From contig JAJNNY010000024.1 in NCBI GenBank assembly GCA_022453515.1, forward strand, positions 248,001 to 312,000: 64,000 nucleotides of DNA. Reading direction: 5' to 3'. Below are positions 33,763 to 47,505 of the stretch, in pieces. The notes under the pieces are model-generated. The model worked only from the letters and a program-made list of their open reading frames with translations, was not told the DNA's origin and searched no databases. The translations under genes and the position numbers were made by a program. Each line of letters opens with the position of its first letter. Within the stretch, counting starts at the first letter, position 1. Source of the stretch: Astrocystis sublimbata (Eukaryota > Ascomycota > Sordariomycetes > Xylariales > Xylariaceae).

Positions 33763-36584
33763 TCATTGGTCTTTTGGCGCCGAGCTGGTACTGTCACTAT
33801 GACGGTGCCACATATCACCAAACGACTCATCCTCGACATCAGCCGATCTAGTGCCCTTTCTCCTCCAGTCCGGCGCCGTAAAGGGTTCTGTGTCCGCTCT
33901 TCGAGCCCCGCCGCCCGGTTCCTGGGAATGCGAGTTTCGCGTCTTCGCCGAGGTAGCACTGGTGTACCTTCTTAATGTGTCCGGTCGGATTAAGGCAGAC
34001 GCGTTATCCGACTTGGCCTCGGACTTGGCCTTCGAGTAAGCGGGCCCGATATGTAAGAACCCCGTAAGCAGGTTGTTATGTCGATCTACACTGCGACTGC
34101 GATCTCTCCGCCTGCTCGACGGCCGGAGGTTGGGTGGTAGAGTCATGGTAGAATTGCGCCGTTGCAGTCTGAGCTCTGCATCTTCTGCCTCCTTACGGTT
34201 CAGATTCTCACTAGGTAGCAGTACTGCACGGTCAAGTCCGTATGGCAAACCACGATGACGGCCACGGATCATCATTGCAATGATGACGAGCTTGCCGAGA
34301 ACGGAGAATTGGGCAACGAGCGACGCGTTTGTGCCAGGGAATCCCAAACTCAGTCCGACGGTACCGTAGGCACTGACAAGTTCGAAAAGTACGGCAAACA
34401 TGGAGAACTCCCCAGACATAAGGCGGCCCCCTTCGGTTATGGTAAGGATGAAAAACCCAAGAAAGACATACCACAAATCGAAAGATAACTGGCGTCGTAA
34501 ATGAGTTCCCACGTACGATATACTGGGCTGATTATCGTCGTCGACATCTTGCCCGGTTTCATACACGCCAAGAGATTTCTCTTCATACACATTCGTCTTG
34601 CGGATCGAGATAGCCACGGGGAAGACGGAAATGTACATCATGATCAGATAGGAGGTCTGTACTGCTGGGTGAACCTCGGCAAGATTGAGGCACGAAAAGC
34701 CGGCGGTTCTGGTCGATGCGGCCTGAAACCAACCATCTAAGAACCGCACGTTTAGCGGTAGCTCGGAAATAGCGCCGCGACCCAACTATATTCCCAGTTA
34801 GCAACGTCGACATCATAAAATCTTGGACGAGAAGCTTACGTCAAGTACAAGGAACAGAACCAGATCAGTAGCGTTGAGAGCGATGAGAATGAAGAAAAGC
34901 CACCAGTTTGCGTTGGAAGGGAATAGCAACGTGAAACATCGTCGAGGATGATCGAGTAGAAATCGAAGTTCTTCCCAAAGACCCGAGCCGCGTGGAGCGA
35001 AGAGCGAGCCCAGCCAGATCATGAATCGCAGTGCAACGGGAAATCCAGTGTTGCCCAAGATGATAAGAAAGGACATGACAAGCAATGGGAATATGGCCGT
35101 ATTGAAAGAGTTCATGCTGTCGGGGGTCAATGTAAACCCTAGGTCCATGAACGCAGAATTGGAAGTCCAAAACCCCCACCATACTGGGTTGACACCAACC
35201 GCCTCGACAAGCGAACTGTAGAATTCGTTGTTGTGCAAAATCCAAGGGACCAGCGTGATGATACCAAACAAGCTGTAGCCCCAGAAATATATGGTAAGGA
35301 CCAGAGCCAACGTTTTCAAGGAGCGATATTCGATGCCACCGAGCTCTTCTCTCTGTTCCTCGCTCAGGTCAACGAACTGCGAATTGCGGCCCATCGTCGG
35401 CTGCCAGCTTAGATATGGCATAGGATCTGCATCTTTGCCTTGTGTCAAAGCTGTTCTGATACGACGTAACGGATTGATGCGCTCCTGTTGTGTAGATGAT
35501 GTTTCGCTTCGATGGAATCGTTCTCCTTCCTTTCTCGGTTTCCGGAACCTGAGATTTCCAACGACATGGGCTGCTGCTTCCAAGTTCTCCTCCATCTCTT
35601 CAGGTAAGCTCTGGTCGTCTCTCCTCGGTCTATCAGGCTCTGCAATGGTAATGGTTTGCTGCCGCTCCCCATGCTGTAATGGCCGCTGGGGGGCACTTGG
35701 TTGCTCCAGGCTTGATCTCCGGCGTCCGCGAGGGATTTGGGGATCCCTTTCCACATTTTCATCTATTTCGTCAGCCTCCTCTTCAAATTCCTCGGGCAGA
35801 GCCCCCATGTCTGCGTCTCGAGGCCCAGGAATCCTCAAAACACTCTTATCGGCCTTACGTTGCTTCTCTAAGATAGCAATATGTTCGGCATTCGTCCTTT
35901 TCCCTGGCAGTGGAACGGGAGAGTCGTCGTCGTCCTCCATCGCTATACTTCTCCGCACATCGTTGGCGAATCGTATCTGGGGGTGCGGGACTCGTGGCTC
36001 TTCCTTTTGTTCCGAGCTGTCTTCTGACCCGGACGCGGTAGCATTGCCCGTCTCACGTAAAACATTGATAGTTCGGCCATTTAAGCCTCGCTCTGCATTT
36101 TCCACCTCGGGTTGGGTCTTTGAACGTGATTTACTGATTGTGACCCTCCGTGATCTTGCTTCTCTGACAATGTGCTGGAATCGTTTCTCAAACCAGTACA
36201 GTCGAAGAAACACCACAGACGAGTTGATTGCGATAGGATTCGACAGCAGTGAACAGAAGTACATGACTAGTTGCTGGAAGGTGTTGAGGAGATTCACATC
36301 TATCGTGTTCAATCCAGCCTGAGTATTGGCCCCGGCAGCAAAGGCCAGAGCGTCGATGTAAGCCAGCTGGCCATGACCAGTGGCGTACATGAGAACCGAG
36401 CCTATAATCGTCCATCCAATGATCCAAAAGTCTATGATACAGTCAGCATACCATTGCCACAACTTTGAACTCAATGTGTGATCTTACAGTGGAGTGTGAT
36501 AAAGTTAAAGTGGGGGTTTCTTGATATGAAAGATGGGCGAATGGCGTGGACCAACTTCGTGAAGTGCTCCCGGAAACTAGCCAT
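33763..36584 (-). CDS. TRK1: Trk-type potassium transporter
   Basis: High-affinity K+ uptake system of the plasma membrane (TrkH/Trk/HKT superfamily). Three exons (36584-36488, 36431-34840, 34785-33763) give 903 residues. The protein starts MASFREHFTKLVHAIRP, and the first membrane helix is FWIIGWTIIGSVLMYA. Pore-loop regions are recognisable at AFAAGANTQAGLNTID, at FWTSNSAFMDLGFTLT, at FQAASTRTAGFSCLN and at ELVSAYGTVGLSLGFPG, each carrying the selectivity-filter Gly/Ser position. Between the first and second pore units lies a ~270-residue hydrophilic loop rich in acidic and Arg residues, the long cytoplasmic loop of fungal Trk1. The C-terminal ~150 residues are a Ser/Arg-rich tail. Regulation by phosphorylation of these loops is likely but not shown here. 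Confidence 0.93.
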
Positions 36585-39500
36585 GGCCAAAGGCGAGAAC
36601 CAAGCAGTTCCCCAACAAGAGCAGCACGCAGAGGACCTGATAACCGAGGAAACGAGAGGGAAAGCGTATGTTAGAGATCTAACGCGTGCAAGATCTGGCG
36701 CTTCAGATCATCAATACTAGCAAGGCAAATCCAAAGCATCGTGGGAGATTCGGAATGGGAGGGAAGCTGCGGTAACTGAGTCAGCACATGGTACTTGGAA
36801 GCCAGCTAGGCCGTCCAGGGGTAGTAGTGGTCTAGTGGCTTTATGTTGGCATGAGAACAAGTTAAAACAAGAAACACAATGCAAGAGACAACACGAGATC
36901 TCGAAAGAGCAATGGTCGAGGGGACGTCAGAGAAGAGGACAATTGGCTTTGACGCCCGATGTCCCAGAGAAAGAGACCTGAACGAGGCTTATGGACTACC
37001 TACCTAGGGTAGGTAGTTCAATTCAACCCCAAGAACATCTGATCTCTCACGGACTGTAGATGGGTGGTACAATCCGAATGAAACCGTGGAGTGAACATAG
37101 GCCTCGAAATTAAACGTACCTAAACAATGGGAAGTATCACTCGCATTGATGGCACGATGGAGATTCAAGGCAGCTAAGATGCAGCAGGTAACGGGTATGG
37201 AGGTAATGGCGAGGGCAAAAACACGCAAGGACGAGCGGGTGGATGGAGGTTAAGAAAGGGTTGCTATGGCTAGTGTTGGTAGATCATTGACTTGGTGGAC
37301 TGTGGGTCTGTATGGCGTGGTATACCTGGTCAGACTGGTGTGGGATTTTGGAGTGCAATAGGGATACCACCAATTTTCTGAATTGGAAAGCTTGAGATGG
37401 GGATGGAATGGCATGTGGATGATGATAAAGAGCTGCACTGGCGGTTAGCCCAGCTCTGCGCAGCCACCGCGCTAGGAGCAATGCCGTCCAGCTGTCCCCG
37501 AACGAGTCTAGCGTTGTAGGGCCCCCCCTTGAATAAAGCTGCAGCTTGCAGACCTCCAGCTGCATGAACAAACCCACACTGTACTTGTGTACCTAGCCCG
37601 GTACCTTACCTCCCTAGGTACATAGAAGTAGGTACCTACCTAGGTACCTCCGACTTGAACGCTCCCCAGACACACACACACTTGCCGAGGGTTGTGATTC
37701 CCGTGTGGTATACTCGTACCAACACGGGTTTTGCCAAGAAATCACTCATGGCGGGTGGGTTCTCTCGTCCGGGGGTGTCCGGGCGACTCGAAAACCCCCC
37801 GAGGCCCCGTTGGAGTCTTGGAGACGGTCCCTGTGATAGATGACAGCGGAGGCCAGCAGGCCAGCACACGGGTTGTGGGCCAGACCTCCATGGCCTTGCT
37901 CCGACACCTCCAAATGATAAGGATGGCAGGGATGGCAGTTCATAACGACTCAGACAAAGTCTTAGCTCTAGTCCATTGGACTGATGTCAACTCAGCCAGA
38001 TATAAGGGACGTTTTGTTCACATAGAGTCAAGCCTCTACCTGCACAGGGGACTAAGTCATGTCAATCACACTCTACGGCACGTATGGTGTCTCTCCCTCC
38101 CAGTCCCGCCAGTATCTGAATATTTTCACGTGCTGGCAATACCGACATGGATGGTCGTAATTGCCAGGGGGAGGGTTGAGATGTACGAATATGGCATACG
38201 ATGTACAGTACTCGTACTCCGTACTCTCTCTCTCCTGCCCCAGCAAGAGCAAGTTTTGACACGGTCGCGCAGTTGATTTGCTGTGTGGTTTTTGGAATCC
38301 CAATGTCGTGTAACGATATACAACTTCCCTGTCCAGGCCAAGAGATCCCATGTGAGACAATGCACTAAAGCAGCCGATCGTATCATCAAACCATGCAATA
38401 CCTCAATGGCCAATAGCTGCCATTCGAATACCTATGATGGTTGGGGGGCCTCGTCATTCATTCACCTTGAGTACACATTGTTATTTTGAGTCTTGCTCTA
38501 CTGACTCCTGTCTCATTTATCTAATCCGACACCACGACTTTCGATTTTTAATAGTACGGCCATCAGAGTTTATTCTGGCATATACATCACCTCCGTAAGT
38601 ATGGTGAACGAGGTTTGTCCCTATCAAAATAGGAGGACAATGCTGCAGTGTACCCATGCTAGGACTAGGTGGTTTTGAGGGCATTTGCTGATGCGGCACG
38701 GGGATATTAAAAGTATCACCTACCTATCACCAGTCTCTTCCTTCACCGCCTTCCAGTTTGCAGAGATAATTCCTGTCATTTATCTATCGAAAAACGTGCT
38801 TCAGCACTCCGCACATCCAAGTTCGACTTGCGATGCTATAGTGTTCGACGAGATTTTCCAAGGTTCTCGATATTGCATCTAGTGAGTGTCGCGCAAAACA
38901 CAACTACTGTACACGAGCAAGCCGATCAGCACCACCGCCATTTCATTATTCAAGTAAGGTAGGTACCGAAAGTATGCTGTGCTACTTTACGGTGTAAGCT
39001 ATTTACCGTGAGGCATCACCAATAATCCACGTACCGAGTCAAGTACCATAAGTACCTTACGTACCGAATGTAACCTTGTAAGGCGACGGCAGGCTCTAAT
39101 GCTCAATGCGCCCCTAGCTCGACTAAAGTGCCTAAGGTGCTTGAGGTCTGCATGTGCGCATCGGACTCTCGGGAGTACCTCTATGTAATATCGGATGATG
39201 TCATTTATCACCGCTGCCGCAAATAAAACTACCTAGTAGTACCCAGTACGCGACAATTCCACGCACAATACCTGGGATCGAGACCTGATCGAGGCTGACA
39301 ATAGTGCAACCATGGCGCATACCACGGGAATGACCAGCTTCCGATAGGCGGCTCGTTTAATTAAATTGTCTACTCTCATTACCGACGGTATGGAACCATG
39401 TAGCCGTATACGTACTCAGCTCGAAACAAGCCAATGTGCAAGGCCGATCCCAGCAATAAGGATCCCAGTCCGCCCATGTGTTGTTTCCAATCGTGCTGAT

Positions 39501-39888
39501 AGGGTCGAAGCCATGCAGTACTACATGGTACATACTCCAAATTGCGCTGACACTTCATAATGTACCTAGATAATATATTATACCCGTGACTGCATAGTGA
39601 TCATGATAATGTTTGAATTCGCATGCTAGGTCCGAGATTCTAGACCTCCTCGCGCGCCTCGATTTGTCAGTTTTGCACTGCTATCAAATCATAATAGTGG
39701 CCCAGCCTCAATAGTCATGATATTTGATCGTGCTCTTTAATGAACACTGCCCATGAGTAAATGGTTTCTCCGCCCTTGACCGGAACTCCTCAGGAATGCA
39801 ATAGGAAACTCTAGCATACACATATGCGTGTATATATACATATCATACTCAACCGAGTGCCAGGTCCATTTCGAACATCTGTGCAGCC
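36585..39888. other. Gene-poor region, 3.3 kb
   Basis: Upstream region of TRK1 and 3' flank of SSL2. Frames up to ~180 codons near 37731-38276 have no family features and overlap frames on the other strand. TACCTAGGTA-type motifs cluster at 37589-37650. The stretch just upstream of TRK1 may be a long 5' leader, as is common for fungal transporter genes. Confidence 0.5.
37589..37650. repeat. Cluster of TACCTAGGTA-type motifs
   Basis: CCTAGGTACATAG and GTAGGTACCTACCTAGGTACC within 60 bases; same family as the other intergenic clusters. Confidence 0.75.
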
Positions 39889-42426
39889 CTAACGCTGGTC
39901 CTTGAGTCTCTGCTTCTCCCTGGTCATCTTCTTGAAGAAGACGTTCTGTGTAGGCTTTTTCTTGAGCGTCTTGTTCATGCTCTTCCTCTGCTCGATGTAC
40001 GCCATGTCCTGCCCGCCACTGAGCTCGCCCAACGTGCCGGCTGTGCGCCTTACTCGCCTCTTCTTCGCTGCCGTGTAGAAGAGGTCATCTGTATCCTCCG
40101 CAAGTTCGCTCTGCTTCTTCTCCGCATCAACGAGCAGCTTCTGAAGAAGTTCACGACGTTCCCGTGGTGTGTTGTACGCTAATCCCTCTAGTTTCTCCAT
40201 TCCTGCTAGTTGTGTGATCACCTTGAATGAGTAGCCTTGGTCAACTAGGAAAGCTTGTCGCTTGGTGGAATAATACATCTCTAGTGTGTCCTTCGATACT
40301 AGTGAGTAGAAAAAGGCATTGAAGCCTTCGTCCGATCTCCGCTTGGCTCGAAGGATGCGCCCGAGCCGCTGTGCCTCCTGGCGTCGTGAGCCATAATGCG
40401 AGGAAATCTGAATCAAACATGTGGCCTCAGGTAAGTCGAGAGATGTGTCTCCGATTTTCGAGAGGAAAACGGTTCTGATGGCCGGGTTATGCATGAAGTT
40501 GTCCAAAATCTGCATGCGCTCCGTATTTCCTGTTGATCCGCAGATATAAGACTTGTTGAGGGCCAGAGCCACAGCCTGCAGCGCGTAGACGTTGTCCGAA
40601 AATACGATGATCTTGTCTCCACGGCGTTCATGGTAGTCTATAAGGAATTGGCAAGCTTGGATTTTGCGCGGGTTCATGACGTAAAGGTTGGATTTGAGAC
40701 CACGATCCTTGGTGCGTAGATACTCGTCGTAAAACTCCGTCGTCATGGGACACCACACCTCGGCGCATTGAACCTTGGCGATATGGCCTTGTTCTGAAAG
40801 CTCCATCCAGTTCGCCTCGAATAGTTTAGGTCCGATGAGGAAATTAAGATCCGAAATCTTATCGTCCTCTCTGAGCAGCGTCGCAGTTAATCCTAGTTTG
40901 GCATGACTCTTGATGGAGTGAGAAACCTTCCGAAAGATCTGTGCGGGAACAACGTGTACTTCGTCCAAGAGCATCAGACCCCATTCTCGTCCGGTCAAGA
41001 AATCCATCATCCGTTGCGAGTCATACGCTCGTTTGCCGGACTGGGTGACCATTGGATAAGTTGTGACGATGATACCCGTGTTTCCAGGAAACCTTGTTTT
41101 GCTATCAGCTGTGAAAACAGCAATATCTTCCGGTCGTATGTTGGACCACTTCAAGAACTCTTGACGCCACTGATGTGCCGACATCGTACTTGTGCAAAGT
41201 ACAATGCAACCTTTTCGTATAGTACATGCAGCAGTGATGCCGACCAAGGTTTTACCAGCACCACAGGGTAAAACGATGATGCCACTCTTTGCTCGCCCGT
41301 TGCCAAACATCTTACTAAGGCTTTTTTCCTGGTAACTTCTGATTTGCGTTGCGGGCCGGAGATCAATTTCCAAATTTGCGTTTCGCTCGTCGTTTCGAAA
41401 ATCGTATTCTTCGAGCATCGGAAACTGAATTTCAAGGCACCGCTTCTGGACAACCTCCACACTTGCATCGGGTATCTCAAATGCATGTACGGCTTCCTGG
41501 TTATCGTCGTCGTCATCCTCCCGCAAGGCATCAAATGGGTTATCCGGCTGTGTCTTGTCGGTAGTCTCCGTGTGTTGGTGATCGCTCTGCTGCAGCTGAG
41601 CTTGCTTGACACCAGCCGCGTTCGATGTTCCAGGAATAACGAGACCACCCATCGAAGGGGCATGGGTCACCGTGTCGGTGCCCTGTACTCGGCATGGGCC
41701 TATGATGGGATCCTTGAGAAGCTTCTGCAGCACTTCCGCATCGTTGCTTTCGACGAAGTATTTCGTATCCTTGATGACCAGCTTGACCTTCCCGTAACTC
41801 GAGGCGCAGCTTTGAATGAAGCTCACGATGGACTGGGGGAGTGGTGTCTTAGAGAAGCGTTCGAGAGTGTTGACAATATCCTGAGGCAGAAGCCCAACTG
41901 ACACGGCAGCGTAGAGACTGTGCGGTGTCAAAGAATACTCGTGCAGGAAGGTCGGGCGGGACTGCGGCTCGGCGATGGTGATGAGGAAGTCCTTGGCTTG
42001 TTCGGCAAGAGGGTTGAAGTTCTCGAGGATGATACGGCCACGCAAGGGATCGATCCAAATGGGACGGCTTCTATGGTCAGGCTTGAGAGGAAGGTAGGAA
42101 AAGTCGCGTTTGCCATTATCGCCAAAGTAGCGCGAGGCACTGTCGATGGGGCCGCGCCGGCTTTTGTCCTGGTAGGCTGCGAGGGTGAAACGATCTACGG
42201 CGTTCTGAATCTCCTGCTCGTTCTCGGCGGGTTCGGCAGGCGAGTTCGGTTCATCGTCACTTTCGATATCCCGAGGAGTCGAGGGACCAGGGGTGGACGA
42301 GGCGGAAGCCCTGTTTGATTTGGCCGTACCAGCGACGTCTTCAAAGGCAAGTCAGCACCATCGTCAGATCTTCCGTTGATACGGGCGTGGCAGCTTACTC
42401 GCAGCTGCCTTCCTCTTCGGCGCCAT
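39889..42426 (-). CDS. SSL2: TFIIH helicase Ssl2/XPB/Rad25
   Basis: 3'-5' DNA translocase of TFIIH, required for promoter opening by RNA polymerase II and for nucleotide excision repair. Exon 1 is only 28 nt (42426-42399, MAPKRKAAA plus one base); a 60-nt intron follows; exon 2 is 42338-39889. The total is 825 residues. The N-terminal XPB domain shows [18 protein letters not shown] and [17 protein letters not shown]. The helicase core shows [19 protein letters not shown], Walker [11 protein letters not shown] (about residue 367), DEVH box (about 465), [12 protein letters not shown], and motif [13 protein letters not shown]. The RED and thumb elements typical of XPB are present (LLREDDKI). A basic tail ends KQRLKDQR. 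Confidence 0.95.
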
Positions 42427-43314
42427 CGCTGCCGGCGCGATGCAGTCACGGAACTATGTTCGAGAGACGGGACGTTCTGCTTCTGATGGAGAGTGAACTA
42501 GTGGCGATGAAGAGAAGTGATGACACTGCTTTCGGATTGCCCTGGGCAGTTCGGAGAATGATGGCATAGGTGACCAGTTGAAGAGGGCTCGGAGTAGGTG
42601 GAAGGTGCCTACCTAGGTAGGTAGGTACCAGCAAGGTACCTAACTAAGCCTTGAGCCGGGCTTGCTGGGATTAGATAAGGTTAGGGTGGTAGGTGGGTCC
42701 AACACCCAGACATGCCAGAATGCCAGACTCGCCAGAACAAAAGTGGCACCCTAGCACGAACTGGCTCTGGATTACCTAATACGTACTTACCTTACCTAAG
42801 CAGGTAGGTGGGATCTGGTAGATATCGAGCACACCGCCTTCCCGAAGTTGACCGACCCACTGTCCCACCTGGGCAGGCAGCTTAGCACACCGCCCTACAC
42901 GCCACTTTTCTGCCGGCACTTGACACGATTTTGTCCTGCAAAGTAGGTCCTTGGCTTCCAATTGAACCCCACCAAAATACGCCCTCAGAGTCCCGACTGA
43001 CTCCTGCTCAGAACACCAGCCAGCTGAGCAGCCTAGTATGATTCAAGGTTGCTGCCAGAGACGCCTCCTTCATGCACAAAAGCATAAAGTAGGCAATGGC
43101 TCATGTACTGAGCTCGCCGGCTAATTAACAAACCCAATCACGCAGCCAATCACTCACCTTTGCCAACTGCTACCTACCTTCTTTTACAAGCCAAATGGTG
43201 ATCTCCTTCATTCAATCACCCACATACGGTCTTTTCATTCCACTCCCAGCTGCTACGCTCAAGCAGCAGGATTGCGTCGGATTGTAAGCTCTGCTACTAT
43301 CAAGACATTCGACC
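42427..43314. promoter_or_regulatory. Divergent promoter SSL2 / PUS7
   Basis: An 888-base region between two outward-facing housekeeping genes. It contains CCTACCTAGGTAGGTAGGTACC (42608-42629) and related motifs. Confidence 0.5.
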
Positions 43315-46300
43315 ATGGCGACACACACAGCTATGGCTCAGGGCAGCAATGCCTCGATGAGAAGTTCGCTTGAGCAGCGTCTTGGCATCGTGCATTTTGT
43401 TTCCACCAGAGAACACGGCTGGTCTGGCCAGTCTCGCACCAGGTTGGTCTCGCATCTTACTTTCCATCATGTCCAACTCAGTCTCTTCTGTGCCCAAAAG
43501 TGCAGCCTGCCTGACCATTGACCCAACACTCTGACGTCCCGGGCAACCTTTTTGCCATGAATCAACGAGTCGCTGATTGCAGCCAGGTACACCGACTTTC
43601 AAGTCAACGAAATCACCAAATATGGCGAGGTGGTCCACCTCAAGGATTTCTATAGTAATAGCGGCGACATTGCGAGATCTGCAAGCCAAACAGCTTCCTT
43701 ACCATCAAGCTCACAAAAGTCTTTGCCATCCAGTGAGCTGGCGGGCCCAGCGGATGAGGGAACCACTACTGCAAATACGCAAGTTGAAGCGACTGGAGAA
43801 ACCGCAAACATGCAGCTTGAAGAACAGCCTAGTGACGGCATTTCTGAGTCAGACAAATCCGCATTGACGGATCTGATGGGCCAGACGACCACAGATGAAT
43901 TGATTGCCTTCTATACTACGACACAACAAGACGCGCAAAGCGCTCCCAAGTCTCCAGGATATGTCCTGATCCCCACTATTGGAGACAAGTCTCGGAGATC
44001 TCGAGTGCACGGAGTGAGTAACCCTATCCTGATAATCCTTCAGTGACTGATGCCTGAAAGGAAATTCGCCGCATCTTTGGTGGTAAAATTGAAACCACTA
44101 CGAGCTCTGATGACTCGATCAAAGCTACTGCTCTCCGCGGAGGTAGAAGGCAGCGCAACAACAGATCGGGCAATACAGGGGCTCGGAGTGGCCGTCAGAT
44201 TCCCACTCAGGGCAGCAATGGGCCATATCTTCATTTCTCGCTTTATAAGGAAAACAAAGACACCATGGACGCGCTGAATTACATAGCCAGGGTTGTCAAA
44301 ACCCTACCAAAGGCGTTTGGGGCTGCGGGGACTAAGGATCGTCGAGCTGTTACTGTCCAACGAGTGAGTGTCAAAGGTCGCAGCCCTGCTTCAATTGTCG
44401 TCGTCAACGACCGTATCAATGGTATCAAGATAGGCGACTTCAAATACGCACAGGGACCAATTCGACTTAACGATCATGATGGGAATGAGTTTGTCATTGT
44501 CCTAAAGAATTGTGTGTTTAGTGGCACAGAAAATATGAATCTTGAAGAAACGCTCAATGTGGCGAAATCGACCATCGACTCGGCAATCAAACAACTTTAC
44601 GAGCATGGGTTCATCAACTATTATGGGACCCAAAGATTTGGTACGCACCAGATTGGTACCCAGGAGGTCGGTATGAAGATTCTGCAGGAGGATTTTGCTG
44701 GTGCGGTTGAGGCACTTCTATCTTACGACCCGAGTATACTCGAAGACGCCTCCAAGGATCAAGACCGTCCCAGAGATCATCGCAGCGAAGATATGAATCG
44801 TGCCCGGGCTTGCTCGACATTTATGAAGACCAAAAACGCCAAGGCGGCACTCGATCACCTCCCACCGCGGTGTCATGTGGAGAAGACAATCATCCAACAT
44901 CTTGGTAAACGTTCAACTGACTTCATCGGTGCACTCATGTCTATCAATCGCTCAATGCGCACTATGTACGGTCACGCATACCAGTCACTTGTTTGGAACT
45001 TTGTAGCCAGCAAGCGATGGGAGCGGTTTGGAGCTCAGGTCATCGTCGGTGACCTCGTCCTAGTCAAATCTCATGCAACTACTGTCTCACATTCGAACGG
45101 TAACGGGGAAGACACAGAAGAACCTTGGGTGGGGGCTGAAGACGTGGCTACAGCTCAACAGACTGGCTGCGTGCCTCATGCCGTGACCGAGGATGATCTT
45201 CAGGCTGGAAAATACTCGATATTTGATGTCGTTCTACCATCGCCTGGCTGGGATGTCGTTTATCCCTCGAACGAAATAGGAGCGTATTACCTTGAGTTTA
45301 TGAGTCAGCCCGAGAACGGAGGCTTAGACCCCTACAATATGCGTCGACGCCAGCGAGATTTCAGTCTTCCTGGCTCATACCGAAAACTCATGGGCAAACT
45401 CAAGAGGGTTCCCACTGCCTCAGTTGAAACATACTCCAATGATCTACAACAGCTTGTGCCTACCGATCTAGACATGATTCTGGATCGCAAGGCTAAGGAG
45501 TCGACAGAACGCGATGCCCGTCAGCAAAGGGTTGCCACATCATGGAATACGTTCACACAAAATGTTCACGAGAACGAAATAGTTGAGTCAAGAACGAGAG
45601 CTGCTCAACGCAAATTCGACGACCCGATACTGCCTGCGCGTATAAATGAGACGTGGGTTGAAACATCTGTGGACGGTACCAACAAACGCATCAAAATTGG
45701 ACGCCATGCCGACGTCAATACAGATAAAGCTGGGTCTGTGGGTGCTATTAGTGAGGATATGATGCAAGTAGAGGATATATCACAAGGCGACCATCCCGCC
45801 GAGATCAACGCGAAAGCAGCTTTGATAAACTCACAAGACAGAGCCCGTGGAACAAACGACCAGCAAGCTGCTCATGAAAGGCTTGGTCCCTCAGTTATCG
45901 CGGCAGTAGCAGCACAGGTGCGAGCCATCAACAACAGAATCCAGAACGCAGCCTATCAAGTGATGGCTTTCCTCAGAAAGATCGCTAACAGAACCCGTGC
46001 AAAGCCCACACATCAGGATACCCAGTCAAAGCCTCACGGATCATTACCGCAGCCGGGATCAATCGACGAAGTAACAACTACAGATAGTGCAAACAATGCG
46101 CTCGAACAAAACCCTGTTCCCGATAAACCTCACTCTGGTACCAATACTGACTCAATAACTCATCTTCCGAAGCCACACTTGTCAGATAATGGCTACGACT
46201 TGCAATCAACTCCCACGCCGGTGATTCCCAATTCCAACCTAGCGACAGATGCACTCAAATCTACCGAAGTTGGAAAGAATGTCTCTGCTGATCCCAAGGA

Positions 46301-46409
46301 CGAAAAGATAGCTGTTGTCCTGCGCTTTGCCCTTGACACAAGTCAATACGCAACAATTGTTGTCCGAGAACTCCAAGGGGCATTTGTAACGGACACTGGC
46401 TCTGCTTAG
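43315..46409 (+). CDS. PUS7: tRNA/mRNA pseudouridine synthase Pus7 (TruD family)
   Basis: Pus7 makes pseudouridine in tRNA (position 13 and pre-tRNA-Tyr 35), U2 snRNA and mRNA. Three exons (43315-43442, 43587-44013, 44061-46409) give 967 residues. The first exon junction restores the family motif RYTDFQVNEI; its donor is GTTGGT, an uncommon form. The TruD catalytic motif is AAGTKDRRAVTVQRVSV, with the nucleophile Asp at about 278. Other blocks are FINYYGTQRFGT, YQSLVWNFVASKRWE, and VVYPSNEIGAYY. After the core comes a ~250-residue hydrophilic segment, then a final conserved strand-helix DEKIAVVLRFALDTSQYATIVVRELQG. The insertion makes it longer than the yeast protein (676 aa). Confidence 0.93.
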
Positions 46410-47505
46410 AGAGAGTGGAAAAGTTGCTGTCGATGGCTGCTTCTAGATGTAATGTTGGCCTGCTTGCTAGGCAAGCTAGGGAAGGCATCATGCGCAAGTT
46501 CTGGTGGCTCCCATATTGCTCATATTGAGGCTGACACCCTTCGACGTTAATATTACACACCTTGGCGTGGCGTATACTGTTACTCTCCACAAGGGAGAGC
46601 CACACAGTTAATTAGCAAGTCTCTAGAGCAAGTATCAACATCCACACTTACTACCAGGGACAACTAAGCGTTACCATAACAGAAAAGCTGCTGAGCAACG
46701 TTGTTCAATTATTCCTGGTTGAAAATGGCGAAAACCAATCGCATTATTCAACTAAACCTTGCGACGCAGCTCAGAAAGTACTTGGGGCAAGATACGAGCT
46801 GGAGCTAATAGCCTCTATCTACAGTTTTTACAATGCTTGTCAAATGCTAAAAATGAGTGCACCTGTAATATCTAGACCAATAGATAAGATACCCAATTGC
46901 TCCAATAAAGAATTATCAGCCACGACTACAAGTTTCTAATGGCTAGGTGATTCGATTTGTTCGCTGGTAGTATCCGTCCGAGACTCAGCTTTACTTTTGG
47001 CGGGTGAGCGTCAGGTGCCCCCCACGATTGATGTGGGGGTGTCTTCTTCATCAACAGCATTTTCTCTGGCGTCTGAAAAGGATACTCGAAGATCTCCAGA
47101 CTCATTGTTGCGAGCTCCCATCTCTTCATTCCAAATTCTGTCTCACATTGAAACTCGCATTTCTCTTGGCTTTGTTCACAGCGCGAGGTTTTCGAGTCGA
47201 GCTGGCCACGTTTTCCTTTGTTCGCAAATTATCCACATACTTAGCAACAGTCTCGTCACGATCTGAAATGACAGAGCAATGGAGAGCAAGCTATCGCCAT
47301 GCCTACTGGACCATCGTTGCCAACAATGTTTTGACATTGATTTCTCCGTCACGCTTACATTTCCGGGCTTTCGCTACCTCGACTTAATTTTTTCAACATG
47401 AGAATGATCTCATACCTTTACTTTAGAGTTTGTAGTTCCCATTACAGATGAAAGAGACAAGGACACCTGGGCAGGCAGGCAGGCACGAATGAAGACAAGG
47501 AAAAT
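46410..47505. other. Intergenic, 1.1 kb, with a gene-like minus-strand segment
   Basis: 3' flank of PUS7 followed by a segment (about 46930-47265) whose minus-strand translation is hydrophilic and protein-like in short blocks in different frames, but is broken by stops. No intact gene could be assembled. A CAGG run lies at 47471-47484. Confidence 0.5.

Noticed and set aside
36825..36890. tRNA-like A-box (AGTGGTCTAGTGGC)
   Set aside because: No matching B-box or cloverleaf pairing downstream.
37731..38276. 181-codon plus-strand frame in the TRK1-SSL2 spacer
   Set aside because: No domain, signal peptide or biased codon use, and frames on the opposite strand are equally open.
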